The position numbers and the translations under genes were made by a program. Positions 38,251 through 51,600 of a stretch of 64,000 nt of DNA are shown one piece after another. The first letter of the stretch is position 1, and every line of letters starts with the position of its first letter. The notes beneath the pieces are model-generated. The model saw only the letters and a program-made list of their open reading frames with translations. It did no database searches and was not told the DNA's origin. Origin of the DNA: Cardiocondyla obscurior. Its lineage: Eukaryota > Arthropoda > Insecta > Hymenoptera > Formicidae. The stretch is from assembly GCF_019399895.1 (NCBI RefSeq), contig NC_091881.1, positions 932,501 to 996,500 of the forward strand, read 5' to 3'.

Positions 38251-40928
38251 TTTGCGGTGTATGAAGAAAACTTAAAGTCTCATAAATCACGAGTTATGGA
38301 ACAGATGTAAATTACGATTATTACCAGTTTTACTGCGTCGAAGAACGTCCCGATAATCCGGCGCTGTCCCACCGTGAAAGCGAAAGTAGGGAATCGCTAT
38401 AAGCGGAAGTTTTACGGTCAACCAATCGGTAATGCTTTTAAGCTATATGCGTGGGATTCAAGGTTATTTCAAAATACCACTGATGACTTAGCAAGAATGG
38501 CAATCTATTGTACAGACTATAAAGACATAAACGTTTTATAATAGCTACATTACTACCAATTATATAAATCAAACAATTTCTGATACGAACTAAGATTAAA
38601 TTTTAGATAACAGTTTTAGAATTAAATTACTTATTTTAAAAATGTACTTTCATTTTTTACGAACTTTCAGAAATATCGTGTTGATAATTTAATATGCAAT
38701 ATTCTAAATATATCTAAACGTATAATAGTTGATCGATGAGCTGCATGTCTATTTATAATCGTCTATTAATTAGTTTTTTTCCGTACATTTTAAACGTCAG
38801 AAAAATCAGAACAGCAGACATATTTTTAAGAACATAAAGCAATTATTTCCAAAAATTTTCGCTTTAAGCTAATTTGTATTACATGAGACGACATTTTTGA
38901 CGTATATTCGATAGCCCCAGTTAATACCAAAATTATTTCAACTAAATTAAATGTGCGGCGATGCGGTTTTCTTGCAGCGCCAAAATAATATGATATAACA
39001 GCTTTGTTATCAAGCTAAATTCTGTTATAAAATTAATAATCAAAACAATGAAATTAGCAACGTTGGGAAATTTTGAACGTGAACAAATGTGTTGAAACAG
39101 AATTTATAAAAAAAAAAGAAAAATAAGGAAAAAACCATCGTTAATTTTGCGTCTCGTATTACGAATGTCGAAATACGATTTTTCGCGTACGGAACTTTAT
39201 TGCGATACGTTTCTAAGAGCCGTTAAAGGCAAGTTTCATATTGTCTACCGTGAAACTTAATCTTCAGCTGCTGCTTCCAGGCGAATGAGGTTTCATTAAA
39301 AAAATCCAATTTTCAAGAGCGACTACGTTCAAGCCAAGGGGCAAGAATTAAATTCTGCGTGCTTCTTTTTTTTTCGCTTGCGGCAGCGCGAAATTTGATG
39401 GGCTCAGAAAGAGACCCTCCCGATACACGGGTACTATCCTAGAGTGCGTAAAGAGGCTGATATTAAAAAAGAAAGGAAATGCATAAGTAATAGAGAGACA
39501 GCTGTCGTCGAACCGACAAAATTCATTTTAATTATCTTAAATGAAATAACTGCTATTGCTCGCGAATCCAATATTGAAATTTTTCAAATCTTTATTTATA
39601 AGTTATTCAAATTTTTGATTCGATATGTATCTGTCTTTATTAAAGTAAAAATTTAAAAACCGCACATGTGTTCGCAGAACAAAGGTATATTTAAAGTATG
39701 ACAAACTGCAATAGCTGGAGGTATAATTTATTCATTAAAGCGATATACATAGAGCGAGATGTTTCAATTTCGCTCGTGTCGTCACTGATGTAATCGTATA
39801 AAATACACAAGTATATATTATAGATAAATAGATACGTTAAGTCCCTAAGGACACGTGATACGCACTTAGGGCGCACGTAAAAGAGGCATGAGATAGCGCC
39901 GTGTACGCTATGACTAATGACGTCTAGTTTGCGATACTTCTGCTGGTACGACACTTACTCTTACGGGATGCGCGATACCTCAAAGTAAGGGGATCTGCAT
40001 GCACAATTAATTGCCGGTTAATTGTGGCCGGCGTGATGCGGGCGCTATGGCGGAAATTGGCGTAACCTTGTGTGGCGCGGAAACTCGTTGCGCGTGTCGA
40101 ATTTATGCGTGCCGTTTCGCAGTGGAAATGGAAATGTCACCGGCGTCGACGTCATTTGTCGAACGGGAGAGAGCTATGAAAAGTGTCTTGCAAATAGTGG
40201 CGATGCAATTACGCGATCGTACCGAAATTCATTCTGCAAACATGCAGTAATCCTGGGTGGACTAACAGTTTTCATGGTAATGAAAGGAATTTATAAGCAG
40301 GCTCGCAAATTAATCTAGTCGCGTTGAAATTTCAATATATCGAGCTTAAATCAATTTTCACTGATGCGGAAAATTTCTCTCGCGGTTTGCGCCGGAATTG
40401 TAATTGTTATTTCGAAATAACATTTTGCTGCGAATAATACCTTTCTTTTTGCCGATGATATACGAATATACGGCGAACGTTAACTAGGAAAATAAAAATT
40501 GATAGGTGTATTATATAATATTAAATATAATATTTATTTTAGTATTTATTCAGAATTAGTGGTAATCTTATTAATAATCTTTTGAACAACTTCAGCTCGT
40601 ATTAAGATTGCTCGATATTTAAGACCGCGTGGCACGCAAACAGTAGAACTTGAGGCTTAAGAAGACTTAAGAGAAACGATCACTTATAATCAAAACCTTA
40701 AGCAGCAATCTTGAAACGTAAGTAGCGCTGAAAATTCTATATGGTTAAAATTTCAAGTTTGAAGCTTTATTATTTGTGTCCCAGAGCTCTTATTATTACG
40801 AACTACAATTTTGTGACGTTAAATAAAATCCCGTATCTTTCATTTCGCAACGATAAACCGATAAATGCGAAACGTGAAAATTATTTGCGCCTAGGATTTA
40901 TTGGACGGAAATTTTCTTCTCGATTTTA
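38251..40928. other. Non-coding stretch before the promoter-like region
   Basis: AT-rich DNA with a GC-richer patch at about 39840-40240. No gene, RNA or repeat is supported. The short open frames in the patch overlap one another and match nothing known. Confidence 0.5.
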
Positions 40929-41890
40929 TCATCGTTGCGCACAAATCCAACGGTCAAAGGGGGGTAAAAAGCGGGAGGAACACTCTTTACCTTGAGCAGT
41001 CAGCTTGCCCGCGAGTATGATAAAGAGATTTCTCGTCTCTCCCGTCTCTCCCCGGTCTGATCTGAGAAGAATGGCACGAGTGGAAGTGTCGAACGTGTGC
41101 CCGGATTGGCCGGCGTACTTTTTCGGGCATGGAGAACTCCAAGAAGTCAGGTGCAAGGATGTACATGCGCGGACGTCGAAATATTTCTGAAAGGAACGGC
41201 TGGCCAGGACGCGGACGAAGAACGAGAGTAGGGGGGAGGAGGGGTTAGAGGAGATCCGGAAAGTCCTTGGCAAAGGGTGCACCTCGGGTGCGCGGTTTCT
41301 CAGAGAGGAATGAACGAGAAAGATAGAAATGGCCGATCGTGTGCGCCGCCGGTGAAGAGAACGGGGTGGTCGTTCGTTCGTTCGGTCGTTCGTACGTGAA
41401 GGGTCGGTGTTAGGCAGTCGGAACATGGCATAGTGCGCGAGGGAAGGAATAGGCAGTCGCGGAGAGAGGAACCGACCACCGTTGGAATGTGAGCGGAACG
41501 AGGACAACGGGAGAGTCGGGCGAGAAGGAGAGAGCGAAAATCGAGAGCGACAGGGTGGTAGAGAGAGTAGGAAGAGGAACAGTTCCCGAAGAAAGATGCA
41601 GAGAGAGATAGAGAGAAAGAGAAAGAGAGGTAGCACGTAGAAAGCCAGGTCGAGTGAGTAAGAGCAAGAGCGGCAGGGCGAAGGATAGGGATTCACGGGG
41701 GATGGTGCGCACGTAGGGTCGCGCGCGACAGCGAACGTGGGTGTTCTCGAGAGAGAGGTTAAGAGAGAGAAAGAGAGAGAGAGAGAGAGTGAGAACGTTG
41801 GTGGAGGGAGCAGCGGTGGGGACCCCTAGGTGGAGGAAGTGGAGGAACCAGTAGAGTCCCGGCTTCAGGTCGCGACTCGCGGCAGCGTTC
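40929..41890 (+). promoter_or_regulatory. GC-rich, GA-repeat promoter-like region
   Basis: A GC-rich block rich in GAGAG units, densest at about 41560-41660 and 41750-41795, ends at the TCAGTT initiator near 41891. GAGAG tracts are bound in insects by GAGA factor (Trl) and are common at paused and developmental promoters. A (CGTT)n tandem lies at 41371-41396 and a G-rich patch at 41231-41244. There is no clear TATA box at -30. The long minus-strand open frame over this block reflects the purine repeat and is not a gene. Confidence 0.5.
41371..41396. repeat. CGTT tetranucleotide tandem repeat
   Basis: About six imperfect CGTT units, interrupted by GG and by a final A. It sits inside the promoter-like region about 500 bp before the initiator. 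Confidence 0.7.
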
Positions 41891-41896
41891 AGTTCG
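41888..41896 (+). promoter_or_regulatory. Initiator TTCAGTTCG; inferred start at A41891
   Basis: TCAGTT matches the arthropod initiator (TCAKTY) exactly. GGTAG at +28 to +32 is a near miss to the downstream promoter element (RGWYV). The motif lies where GA-rich upstream DNA gives way to a CpG-rich leader that ends in a good donor. The 6-mer alone is common, so the call rests on context. Confidence 0.4.
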
Positions 41897-42584
41897 CAGG
41901 CGGGTGCCGTGACGCGCGGTAGGCTTGTGCGGTGTTGTGCGTAGTGCGTGTTTTCTCGTTAACAGAAAGTCAAAAAGAGAAAGGAAAAGAGCGGAGGAAA
42001 CGCGAGGGCTTATCGAAGCTTTCTCAGGTCGCCCGATTCGAGAGACAGCGGTAACAATTCTCGCGAGTAACCCTTTGATACGAACGACGGAGGTTAGGTT
42101 ATTTCTTTAACTGGACAGTCTCGACGCCAACGGACGTATCTATTCAACTGTTCGAGGGAGACGAGCTCTCGTACTGTCGTTTCGCGAATGTTTAGCTCAA
42201 TGGAACCGATCGATCGTGGATAATGCGATATTTACCTGATCGCGCAAATCGGAGCACAACTTTCATAGCGTCACCGACGGCGGACGTCGTACGCGGAGAC
42301 GAAGTGACGCGCAGATAAACAGATCGAAAGAGGTGCGAGTGGCTGTCTATCACCGACTCGCTACCAAGAGTTTATCGGCTCTAGTTCGTGGCAGGGCGTA
42401 ATCAGGGAGCTCGTAAAGTGAGTGAGTGACAGTGACGGAAGTGTGTGATCGCCAGGGCGGCGGATGATAGCAAGTTCTTAACGACGCGGGTGTGTATAAC
42501 GACGGGGAATCGGCTTTTCTCGAGACGACGCTCGTCAAACTCGAAACGGGCTTGCGGACATCTCGCGGTCGACGTTTCTAAGTG
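41891..42584 (+). other. Putative non-coding first exon (5' leader)
   Basis: About 694 nt of CpG-rich sequence end at the strong donor AGTG|GTAAGTTTTC (GT at 42585), after which composition drops abruptly to AT-rich. The first ATG is near 42189, about 300 nt in, and opens only 11 codons. Another ATG (near 42465) is closed within five codons. No ATG frame runs through the donor, so the segment is a leader and translation would begin in a later exon, not recognised here. Leaders of this kind with long first introns are typical of developmental and neural genes in insects; that is family-level knowledge, not identification. The start is inferred from the initiator; the donor is the stronger signal. 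Confidence 0.5.
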
Positions 42585-45500
42585 GTAAGTTTTCTGTATG
42601 ACTCATAAATTTCGACGAACCAGCACAATCGGGAATGGAAACAAACAAAAGTCTAAGATACGCTTGTACCAGGCACTCAGAGATTAGATAGCAATATATG
42701 CACACCACGTTAAAAAACCATTACTAATGCTTCGATTATTTTCCGTTCCGTTTTCTAAGCTCGTAAATTCGTCGCATTTTTTTTTTTTTTGTACTAGCTA
42801 GAGATACTCGAAAGAGAATTATAATACCTAACATTTCATATCCAAGAGTTCTAAGAAAAGAAATAAGTTGACGATACATGCAGATGCATTATTAATAAAA
42901 TGCATTGGAGGTCGAATATATTAAATATTTTGATGGGAACTTTTTTTATGAAAAGAAATTGTTTACGTTTTTCGAAGAATTTGACACACTCCGTTGACAC
43001 GGCAGAAGTTTCGTTTGAGTTGTTAGCAATTTTTCGACATGTTTGTCTTAGTCTCAATAACTTCGTAATACTTTACTATTATGAAATATGTCAATATTCG
43101 GAGGGCTGATAAAATATAGACTTTCACGTAAGACTCAAAGGTGAGACTTGAAATGAATTATCGACATTGATATCTTATGACGAGTCGATGTAAAAATAAA
43201 AGGACGGTGAAAAGGGATAATTATATATCTTTTAAACAAGCACCATTGTAACTCTTAACACAACATTGAAAATTTTCCATTTTAATGTGTTGTTTGTTCG
43301 GATTAGATTTAACATCGTTAAAAGTAAATTAAAATATTTTAAATTATACGATAATATTCGTGTGGCGTGATAGCGTTTTATAATAAAATTTAATACAATT
43401 ACGTGAAAAAATACGTAATATCTTGATATTTTATTTTGTTTTCGAAAAGAGAAAGATTTTCTTCATAAATTTATTTAAAGAAAAGCAGATGTTTTATATA
43501 AGAATATTGAAATATTTTTATTACGTTTTCATAATTGCACGATATTTTGGTTTATGTCTATAAATATTTATTCCTTTTTTTATGACAAATAACAAAAATT
43601 TAAGACATTATATTAAGAAAGCGTCGTAAATTAAGTAATAAATCATTTGAAATTTAGAAACACCGATATTTCTCTTCTGACGAAAATATCCAGGTGCCTG
43701 TCGCTATCGGTTTCTATCGCTCGTCAAATAAAAAGCGTGCTTAAATTCGAGTTATTTTTATTTCCCATAGAGGGAAAAATGATACCCGATTGCCGTGAGA
43801 AACGTGAAAGTTAACAGTACCGCCGTCGCTCGGCGGTTTGATAGCGAACGGTTGAAGTTTCTGGTCCACCTAGCGAATAGCTGCGAGCACCGCGAGAGTC
43901 ATTTCGCGAATAATGCTTCACGGTAATATTCGCAGATCGATGTTTATGCCGTGGCGCCTGTCACGCGCAGTCTGTCGCTCCAAGCTCGCACAATGCAGTG
44001 AAACGCGAAAGTGATCCCACGCCGTGAAAAAAAAAGAAAAAAAAGAAAAAAAACGAGGAATAAAAATCGCGCGATCGTAAAATACAGAGGCTCTCGATCA
44101 TACAAAACACATCTGCGCGCGTGTCACCGGTGCACCTAGGCTCGTAGAAAAAAAAAATGATGGGGACCAAGTTTTCAAACCCAATTTAAAGTTCGCGCTG
44201 AACCGCCGAAATTTAGTACCATGTGGCACACACTAATCTCGTATACGAGCTGTCATTATTGCTGCTCCTGTTTACGACAGGCCCTTTGATAAATATGAAG
44301 CCGATCTTTCTCATTAATACACGCAATTTACTGGCCACAAAATTATTGGATTGTTTAATATTTAAAATTTATTTACGGGTGAATTTACAGGCCATGGCTG
44401 AGCGTGACAAAATCTCGATTCCTAATTGATCTCTTTAAATGAAAATTTAATTGTTACTGCTTAACGCAATAATTAATTCAGATTTAGCAAAATTAAAATA
44501 ATGTGGTAATTTGTAAATTGCTATATATGCACAATATACTTTTCGTGTCAATTAAATGAACAATAATTGATTCCTCTACTTTAACATCGCAGTCAAGACG
44601 ACATTTCGCGGACTATTTTCCGTCGATGAAATTGCAAATCTTGAAATAAAAGCGACGTCCCGGCTCGTTTCGCGAGTTTTCCATGTAAGTTGACAGTGAT
44701 CGGCCTAATTCTAACGGCGCGTCCCACTTTTTTTTTTTTTTTTCTTCTTTTTGTGAAAGTTTCCGAGTATAACGGCGTTGTCTCCACAGTTCAAGGCGGT
44801 GAATTTAAGAGCATTGTCGTGTCGTTGAGGCCAAAACGAAAATAAGACAAGTTTGAACGAAACCCTTTGCACCGTGCCCACTGCGGGAAATTTTTCTTTC
44901 TCCGTTAGAATCTTTTTGTTGGGAATGTCCGTAAATCTTAATTTATCTAAGTCAACGAGTTTTTTTTTTACCGCTTAAAATTTATAGGAGAAAGGATATT
45001 CGTTCGGTTGTCTTCTAATACAACGCGTCTTCATGCTGTCTCTTCATGCTAATAAACTATCGACAAAGCAAGAAAGTGTTACGAACAAATTATTTAATCG
45101 GTTTAATAGTTTGTTTCGCGTTGCTCTAACATTTTCTAGCATTACAATATTTGTTTTTTTTTACGGATTATTCTTATAATCGCGTATAATACCGGAAGCG
45201 CATATAAAATTGTTTTTGAAACGGATTATCTCGTGGATAATCTCTCTAAACTATTACATTATACGTAAAGTATATTATTGAGACGTAAAGAATGTGGCGA
45301 GAATTTTTAAAGTGAAGCTGGGATTTTTTTTTTCTTTTTCCTAATCCGTACATAGGCCATAAAGTTCTGAAGTTACCTGAACTGCGTTGATGGGTAGCAT
45401 CTAACGCTACGGTATGAGCTAACATCTCGTGAACGTAGGATTTTTAGTAGTTCGTAAACGTGTTACAAGTGACTTTACGAATATAGTATGATAAAAAATA

Positions 45501-45594
45501 TGACGGTAGCGAAAATGATGAATGGTAAAAGCACGCGGTGAATCACTCTTATATTGTAATCTTTGTGCTGTATGATATACGACGTGAAAATGAA
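42585..45594 (+). other. Start of presumed first intron
   Basis: AT-rich DNA follows the donor, with a GC-richer patch at about 43770-44000 and A-rich DNA (44028-44052). A GTAAGT occurs at 44689 without a credible paired acceptor. A gccATGG context at 44391-44397 follows TTTACAG but closes after 11 codons. No coding exon is supported. Confidence 0.45.
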
Positions 45595-45627
45595 ATATTT
45601 CGTCTCGACGCAGTCGAGACGAAATAT
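45595..45627. repeat. Perfect 15-bp snap-back hairpin with 3-base loop
   Basis: 45595-45609 is the exact reverse complement of 45613-45627, with loop GCA. The arms are half GC and half AT. A three-base loop is very tight. It resembles a cruciform or snap-back product of replication more than a microRNA, which would need a longer loop and stem. Confidence 0.65.
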
Positions 45628-48600
45628 CTTTTTCTGATTATACATGATGGAAAATCAGAGTGCGCGTGGAAAAAGAAAAAAAAAAAATAATAAAACGCAC
45701 AATTTTTCATATCTATTGCAAACGTTCTTCTTTACGTTTATTAAGAAGTAGAAAGGAAATTATTAAAACTTTCATAATTACATTTTAATGGCGTATAATT
45801 AGATAGATTCGGTAGCCGTCGCTAAGTTCGACTTCCGACTTTTCGTAGAATTCTATGAAAGCGAATTTGTGCTAGGTGATTGAATCGTTCTTGCGCCAAG
45901 AGTACATACAAAAAACGGAGCAATCGATACGATTCGTCTCTTTGATATCGCGGTGATTCGCGACGTGTCGCATTTCCATAGGTTGAAGAATGGGCTCTCT
46001 CGTGAAGTGCGAAAAGATTGTCGCAAGCGCGAGAGATGGTGCGCGTGGATAACGCCGCGGCCGTCGGGTGATGTTTCACCCAGGCTGTCCTACATCAGGA
46101 TCTTTACCGGCTATCTCCTTTAAGCTCGCTCTTCTCGTGGAAGGTCCTTCGCGGTTCCGAGACCGTTTGCGTTTCCCGCACTTCCAGCTCTCTTCTCTTT
46201 CTCCTCCGTCACTCTCGCATGAAAATTATTCTCTCGTTCGCCTTCCGTCGGACGGAAAAAGCAATCTGTTAACGGATCTCATTCTTCATCCCTATACGAA
46301 AAAGCGTCTCTTCGAATCTGCTTTTTCTCCTGAAAGGATTAGTAATATTAGCATTCGCATCTCGATACATGCCAATCTCCCTTAAATAAAAAAAAAGAAA
46401 TTGATGTCGTTTTATCGAAATTATCGTGGTTTAAATTAAATATTGGCATATTAGACTTTTTATCTACAATATTAATTTTTATCCTGAATGTAGTTAAATT
46501 TTATTTATCATAATTTATTATATCTTTTAACGTATTATTTTAATGATTATTTATTAGTTTTATTTATATTTGCGTTTACACAGAAGATACATTACGACAT
46601 TTATTTTGTATTGTGTATAATTGTATAATTGAATATCTTTTATATCAAAAGCAATGAAGAATAATATCTGTTATGGGTATAATAAACATTAAACGTTGAC
46701 CGTTAAATATTATTTAAATGCGTTTTATCCGTAAATAAGATTATCATTTTATACAATTCTGGCGCATTACGAGCATATATTTGACGATTCGGAAAGAACG
46801 TAGCGTTTGTAACATGAAAATTTGAGGCGTTCTATTCTGTTACGTGCGATAATAAAGTAGCATGGCATATTAAATTAGTCACGCAGACTGTAGCACGCAA
46901 TTTGCATTGAAATTGTAAAGGTATCGGCAAGCAACGGCATTCATTTCGTACAAGAATATTAGTGGCTGTAAAAAAAGCATGTATGTACGTACGCATATGA
47001 TTAACTTTTTTAAAAAACACTTTCGCAACCGACAGATTATTCTGATAATTCTTACATTGAATATTTTGTAATTTTTGACTTCAGTTTTTACGGTAATATT
47101 TTATACGTTTTATATTAGACAAGTGAGCTCTTTTAGAACGTTAATGATTTAATCGATAATATCAAAATAATGATTTAACTTGAATTTTTCTTTAAAATTC
47201 CTTTTGTGGAAAAACATTATTTTAGAGCCGCCGTGAGATACGTTTTAACTGTCCGATGTCAACGTACGATAATAGTCCTTCCTGTCCGGCTTTCGAACGG
47301 TTAACATATTCGACGAACTCGCGATATCATGGGACGTACGGAATCGTCTTTCTCCAACAGAGACGAGATAACAGCGCGATCGATAGAAGGTCGGATAGAA
47401 GACTCCTTAGTATGCATCATTTGTCGCGTTTATCTAATCCCGAGCGAATCAATGAGAGCGGATCGAACGGACGCCTAAATTTATCGCCGGTCCTTGGCGT
47501 GCTCGCGCGCATCTGTCGCTTATCTGTTAATCCACGTGTGATTTCGTCTCTCTTGACGGCGATCGGGGGCGACGTCTTAAATAGCCTGGCAGATAAGACG
47601 GGAGACCGGCAAGGGCCGGGCACTCGAGACAGTGTAAGACCACGGCCGACAGACGGACACGCTCACGCGAAATCTCGTTTCGCGAGTAGCCGCGATAGAA
47701 TCTCTCTGCTCGTGTATGTGCTCAGCTGTGAATTTCGCGTCCGTGCGCGGGTATATCGATCACGGGTTTATTTTATGCCTCTATAAATTAAGCGGCGTTA
47801 ACGCGCCCTGATACGACTTCCAAGAATACACCACGCTCTTTAGCATATCGCAGTTTCATTTCCGCGTGTGACGCGCGACCGTGTGCTTGCGCGTCATATC
47901 GGCCTTAAAAAAAGAATTCGTTAAAGGGCGAATATGCATTTTATACTCACCCGCGGCTGACGTAAACGAATCGGTAACCTCTTCCAGCGTAATTTTCTAC
48001 GTAACTTACGGTCATTTGTAACACCTAATTCACATTCAGCGGTTTTCTCGAAACCGATTACTTTTCGCGATAAATATTTCTCGCGCTACACGGTAACTTG
48101 CTTTCCGTCTTTCTAGTCTACCTTACGTTAGTCCACTCCCGTAACGTTTATAATATCTTTTATAATTTATATCGTGTCGTATATATGATTATACATATAT
48201 AAATCTAGCTTTATAAGATCTGATATATTTACTATTAAAACGTATTGCCCGTTCTATTCTCTTTTGTTCCGCTCGGCCGACACCCACATAAGCCCCTGAC
48301 ACCCTTTCACTTCACCGACAAATCACGCATTTGTCACGTATTTCCGCTCGCGCTTATGCATGTGCCGGCTTTTTCTTAACATCCTGTCGCCTTATGCAAC
48401 ACCTTGCCGAACGTCGAAGCCTGAGAACACGAGATATCGCCACGTGCATTGTTCTCCGGTTCATCTGATTTTTCGACGAGACTTTATCCGGGAAAAATCT
48501 AACTTTCTTAGAAAATTTCAACACCTGAGAAATTGGGTGACGCTTCCCAAGAATATACATCACGCGCTTCGCTTTGCAATCACGGCGACGATTTATTTAT

Positions 48601-51600
48601 ATTAAAAATAAAAGTATCTTATGCAGTATTTTTTTACATTATGAAAACTGACAGAAGTATTGAAACAAATATTGGTAACCATTCTATTAACTTCAAGACA
48701 TTATTAAAAAAAAAAAAAATAAGAAAAAGAAAATTACAACATTTTTTTAATATCTGTTATGTAGAAATAATTTATAAACAGTATTGAGATTTTTCTCTTG
48801 CCGTAGTCTCGGTGCCTTGGAAAAGGTTGACTTGTGACACGATAGCGAGCGTCAATTAATATCATTAGTCGCTAAAGCTTGATAATGCCAATTAGTGAAA
48901 TCCGGGCGAGCGCGGCGACCCTCGGTGTTTGACACCCTCTGCAAGCCCAATTATCCTAATCCGAAATGAACAACTACGCGCCGTAGTACTGCCAAACATT
49001 CATTCGCGCTGTAACAATTAACGATCGTCATTCCGATATTACTGTACGGGTCCTCGTTAATTCCTCGCGCGCGACTCTTTATTTAAATTATCTGTCAGCG
49101 TCGGGTACAGCATAATAATTATGGGACGGGATGAATTCGACATCAAAGGTCGAATAACTCGCTGCGGAAAGTCATTGTTCGTTGCTACGCATGCGTTTCC
49201 ACTGGCATCCTGCGCGAAATGTCAAGCTAATCGAAGAGATAAGTGGGCGAGGATGATTGTCATATCTTTTACAAAGATTGATTTATACCCGGAGATATAA
49301 ATTATTACTTTCCATTACGACGTGCATATTAACGGTCTCTGCGCAATTGCATTTAATGAAGCTGGTAAAAGTGGGCAAATGTATTCATTACAAGAGTATA
49401 ATGCTACCATTGTCAGTTGAATTTTAAGGTTAGCAGTTTTAGAATATTCAACGCAATTAAATTTGACATGTTTGCCTTATCCGCTTACTCCTCCAGTTAA
49501 TTATTATTCAATAATATGGCAATTCTATTCCTTTGTGTTCTCTAGCGTTTCGCTAAGACTATAGCGAAGCTTGTGAATTTCGATTGAGTTTGGATTGTTA
49601 AGGACTTGTTGATAATTCGATTTGGCAAAGTTGCTTATCCCTGTCTCTTGAATTTGCACTATCACTTCCTAGAATCTGTCTAATTAATAATCTTGCTTTG
49701 AATTTCTCGAAACAGTAGTGCTGAAGGAATCTGAGTGGAGAACATGTTCAAGTTACCACTATATCAAAATTGTTATTAATTTCCCGACTATATATACTCG
49801 TGTAATTACGTCGGGAAGTATTTACAAAAATTACATAAATAATGCTGTAATTAGAAATATGAATATTTTATTACGTATTCAATTAATTTTTTACTTTGTT
49901 GTTTTTTTAATGAAAGTTATATTTTAAATGCTTCGCGTTTGTCATTTTTCTGAAAGCACCAAACGACAGATTTGTAGAAGTATTTTAATAATGATTTCGT
50001 TCAATTACATCATTCTACCAGTAGCCGGTCTTTCGACGATCATTCTCCATGATCGACTCGTGTCTCGCGCCTCGCCCATGTGGTGCTATTAAGGCGTCGA
50101 GTTAATCGACTGATCAGAGGACTCGTCCAGACCGGAATGATCGTTGAAGGTAATGATAGCCGCGAGGAATGCTAATGTAAGGGGCAAATGAAACGAAGTC
50201 TGCCCTCACGTTTTGTCACTCGGCGTATAATTTTGCTGTGGAAAGTCCAATGAAAGATGGCGAAATGTAGAGAGGACGGGTGAGAGAACGTGAAGGCTGG
50301 TGGGACCCAGTGGGCTAAGGCGCGCTTACAAATTACGGAGAGAGCGTAGTCACTACCAGCCGCTGGGACGACCCGGTAATTTGGGAAGGGCGATGAGATT
50401 AAGCTGCTCCCCGAAAACCATCATTTCATCGCGACAAAGGTGCGCATTACTCGCGATAGGACGGCAGTACGACAGGCGTACTTATGCCTTTTGACTTGCT
50501 AATACCGAATTGGCCTCGCATACCCGCTCCATCCATGCCTCTTAGTTGATATTTTCGAATTTCTGCGCGATCAATATGAATGTGATTACATTACGTAATC
50601 GATATCGATTGTAAGAACCATTTCTTTTAACTCAAATTTAGGATCGTTTCGCAAATGATATGATAATTTTATTATTTTACTTTTTATTATCGTAAGAAAA
50701 AAATTTTAACTTGTATTAGTTTTTTCGCTTCTATTTAAAATTGAATTAAAGATCCAACATTTTTTTTTCTCCAAAATTTTTTTTTTTTATGAGAGACATA
50801 ACTTTATCTTGAATTAATGTACATGTAGGTATATCAACGTGAGCTTTTTGTTGAGCAGATGGTTCGATCAATATCTGCTGCCTATCCTCTTCGACATTTC
50901 TAGACTAAAGTAGAAATCGTCATTTTACCACAAGGAAAGCGTATTAGAGGTCCCCTTTGATTTGCTAATTTCTAACTGCCCGCGAGCAGAACTCGCTCTT
51001 TGATCTTTTACGTGTATTAACGACGCTACGTGGGTGTTAAGCTAGCGTCGTAACGTCCTTGATTTTCATGATTTTGCTAGTACGATAATGAAGTATCGAT
51101 AAATTTTATTAAGACATAGATAATAGACGGTCTTTCGCTTACATTAGACAATCGACGATATTTTAAAATAATAGAATTATTTTGCATAAATTTTAAAATT
51201 GCATTCCGCAATTTTCAATTTACAACGCAGCAAGATGGACAATGAGATGCTTATTAATCTGCTTCTTACGATTAGTTCTGGTGATTGTATTCGTGTTCTC
51301 TAATTACGATTTCATTCTAAGAAAAGCTGCAAAAGCGAGACGCCGTTCTTTACTCGTTACGCGAAATATAAATCTAGAATTTCAAAGCAAAATGCACCAA
51401 GTGACAGGGAGATAGGAGTGATATAATTAATCGAACTATAATTCCTTTCGCTGTTTTGACTTGCTAATTCGCGAATTCGATGCCGCCCGAGGTCGCGGAA
51501 AAGCGCGCGTCCGCTTTTGTCGCGAGAAATTTTCATCGGCGTCGTTATATTTCATACGTATTGTCCGTTCCGTTCCGTCACGTTCGGAATCCGGCCATTC

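Noticed and set aside
40929..41696. Longest open frame of the window (255 codons, minus strand)
   Set aside because: It is the antisense of GA-repeat promoter DNA. The peptide is a Leu/Ser/Arg low-complexity product with no domain, and frames stay open because the purine repeat contains no stop on that strand.
45523..45538. A 13-base match (GCACGCGGTGAAT) to the body of miR-124
   Set aside because: The seed region differs (AAAGCAC rather than AAGGCAC), and no complementary arm is present within 100 bases, so no precursor hairpin can form.
47256..47786. 176-codon ATG frame, plus strand
   Set aside because: It lies in a GC/CpG-rich island where stops are rare. The composition is Arg/Ser-rich, it resembles no family, and no promoter or splice signals surround it.
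50025..50148. Inverted 10-base match (ACGATCATTC with GAATGATCGT)
   Set aside because: Only one block pairs and the rest of the intervening sequence does not align in inverted order. This is within chance for the region.
50850..50862. GGTTCGATC resembling a tRNA B box
   Set aside because: The two final C residues of the B box are absent and there is no A box or cloverleaf pairing upstream.
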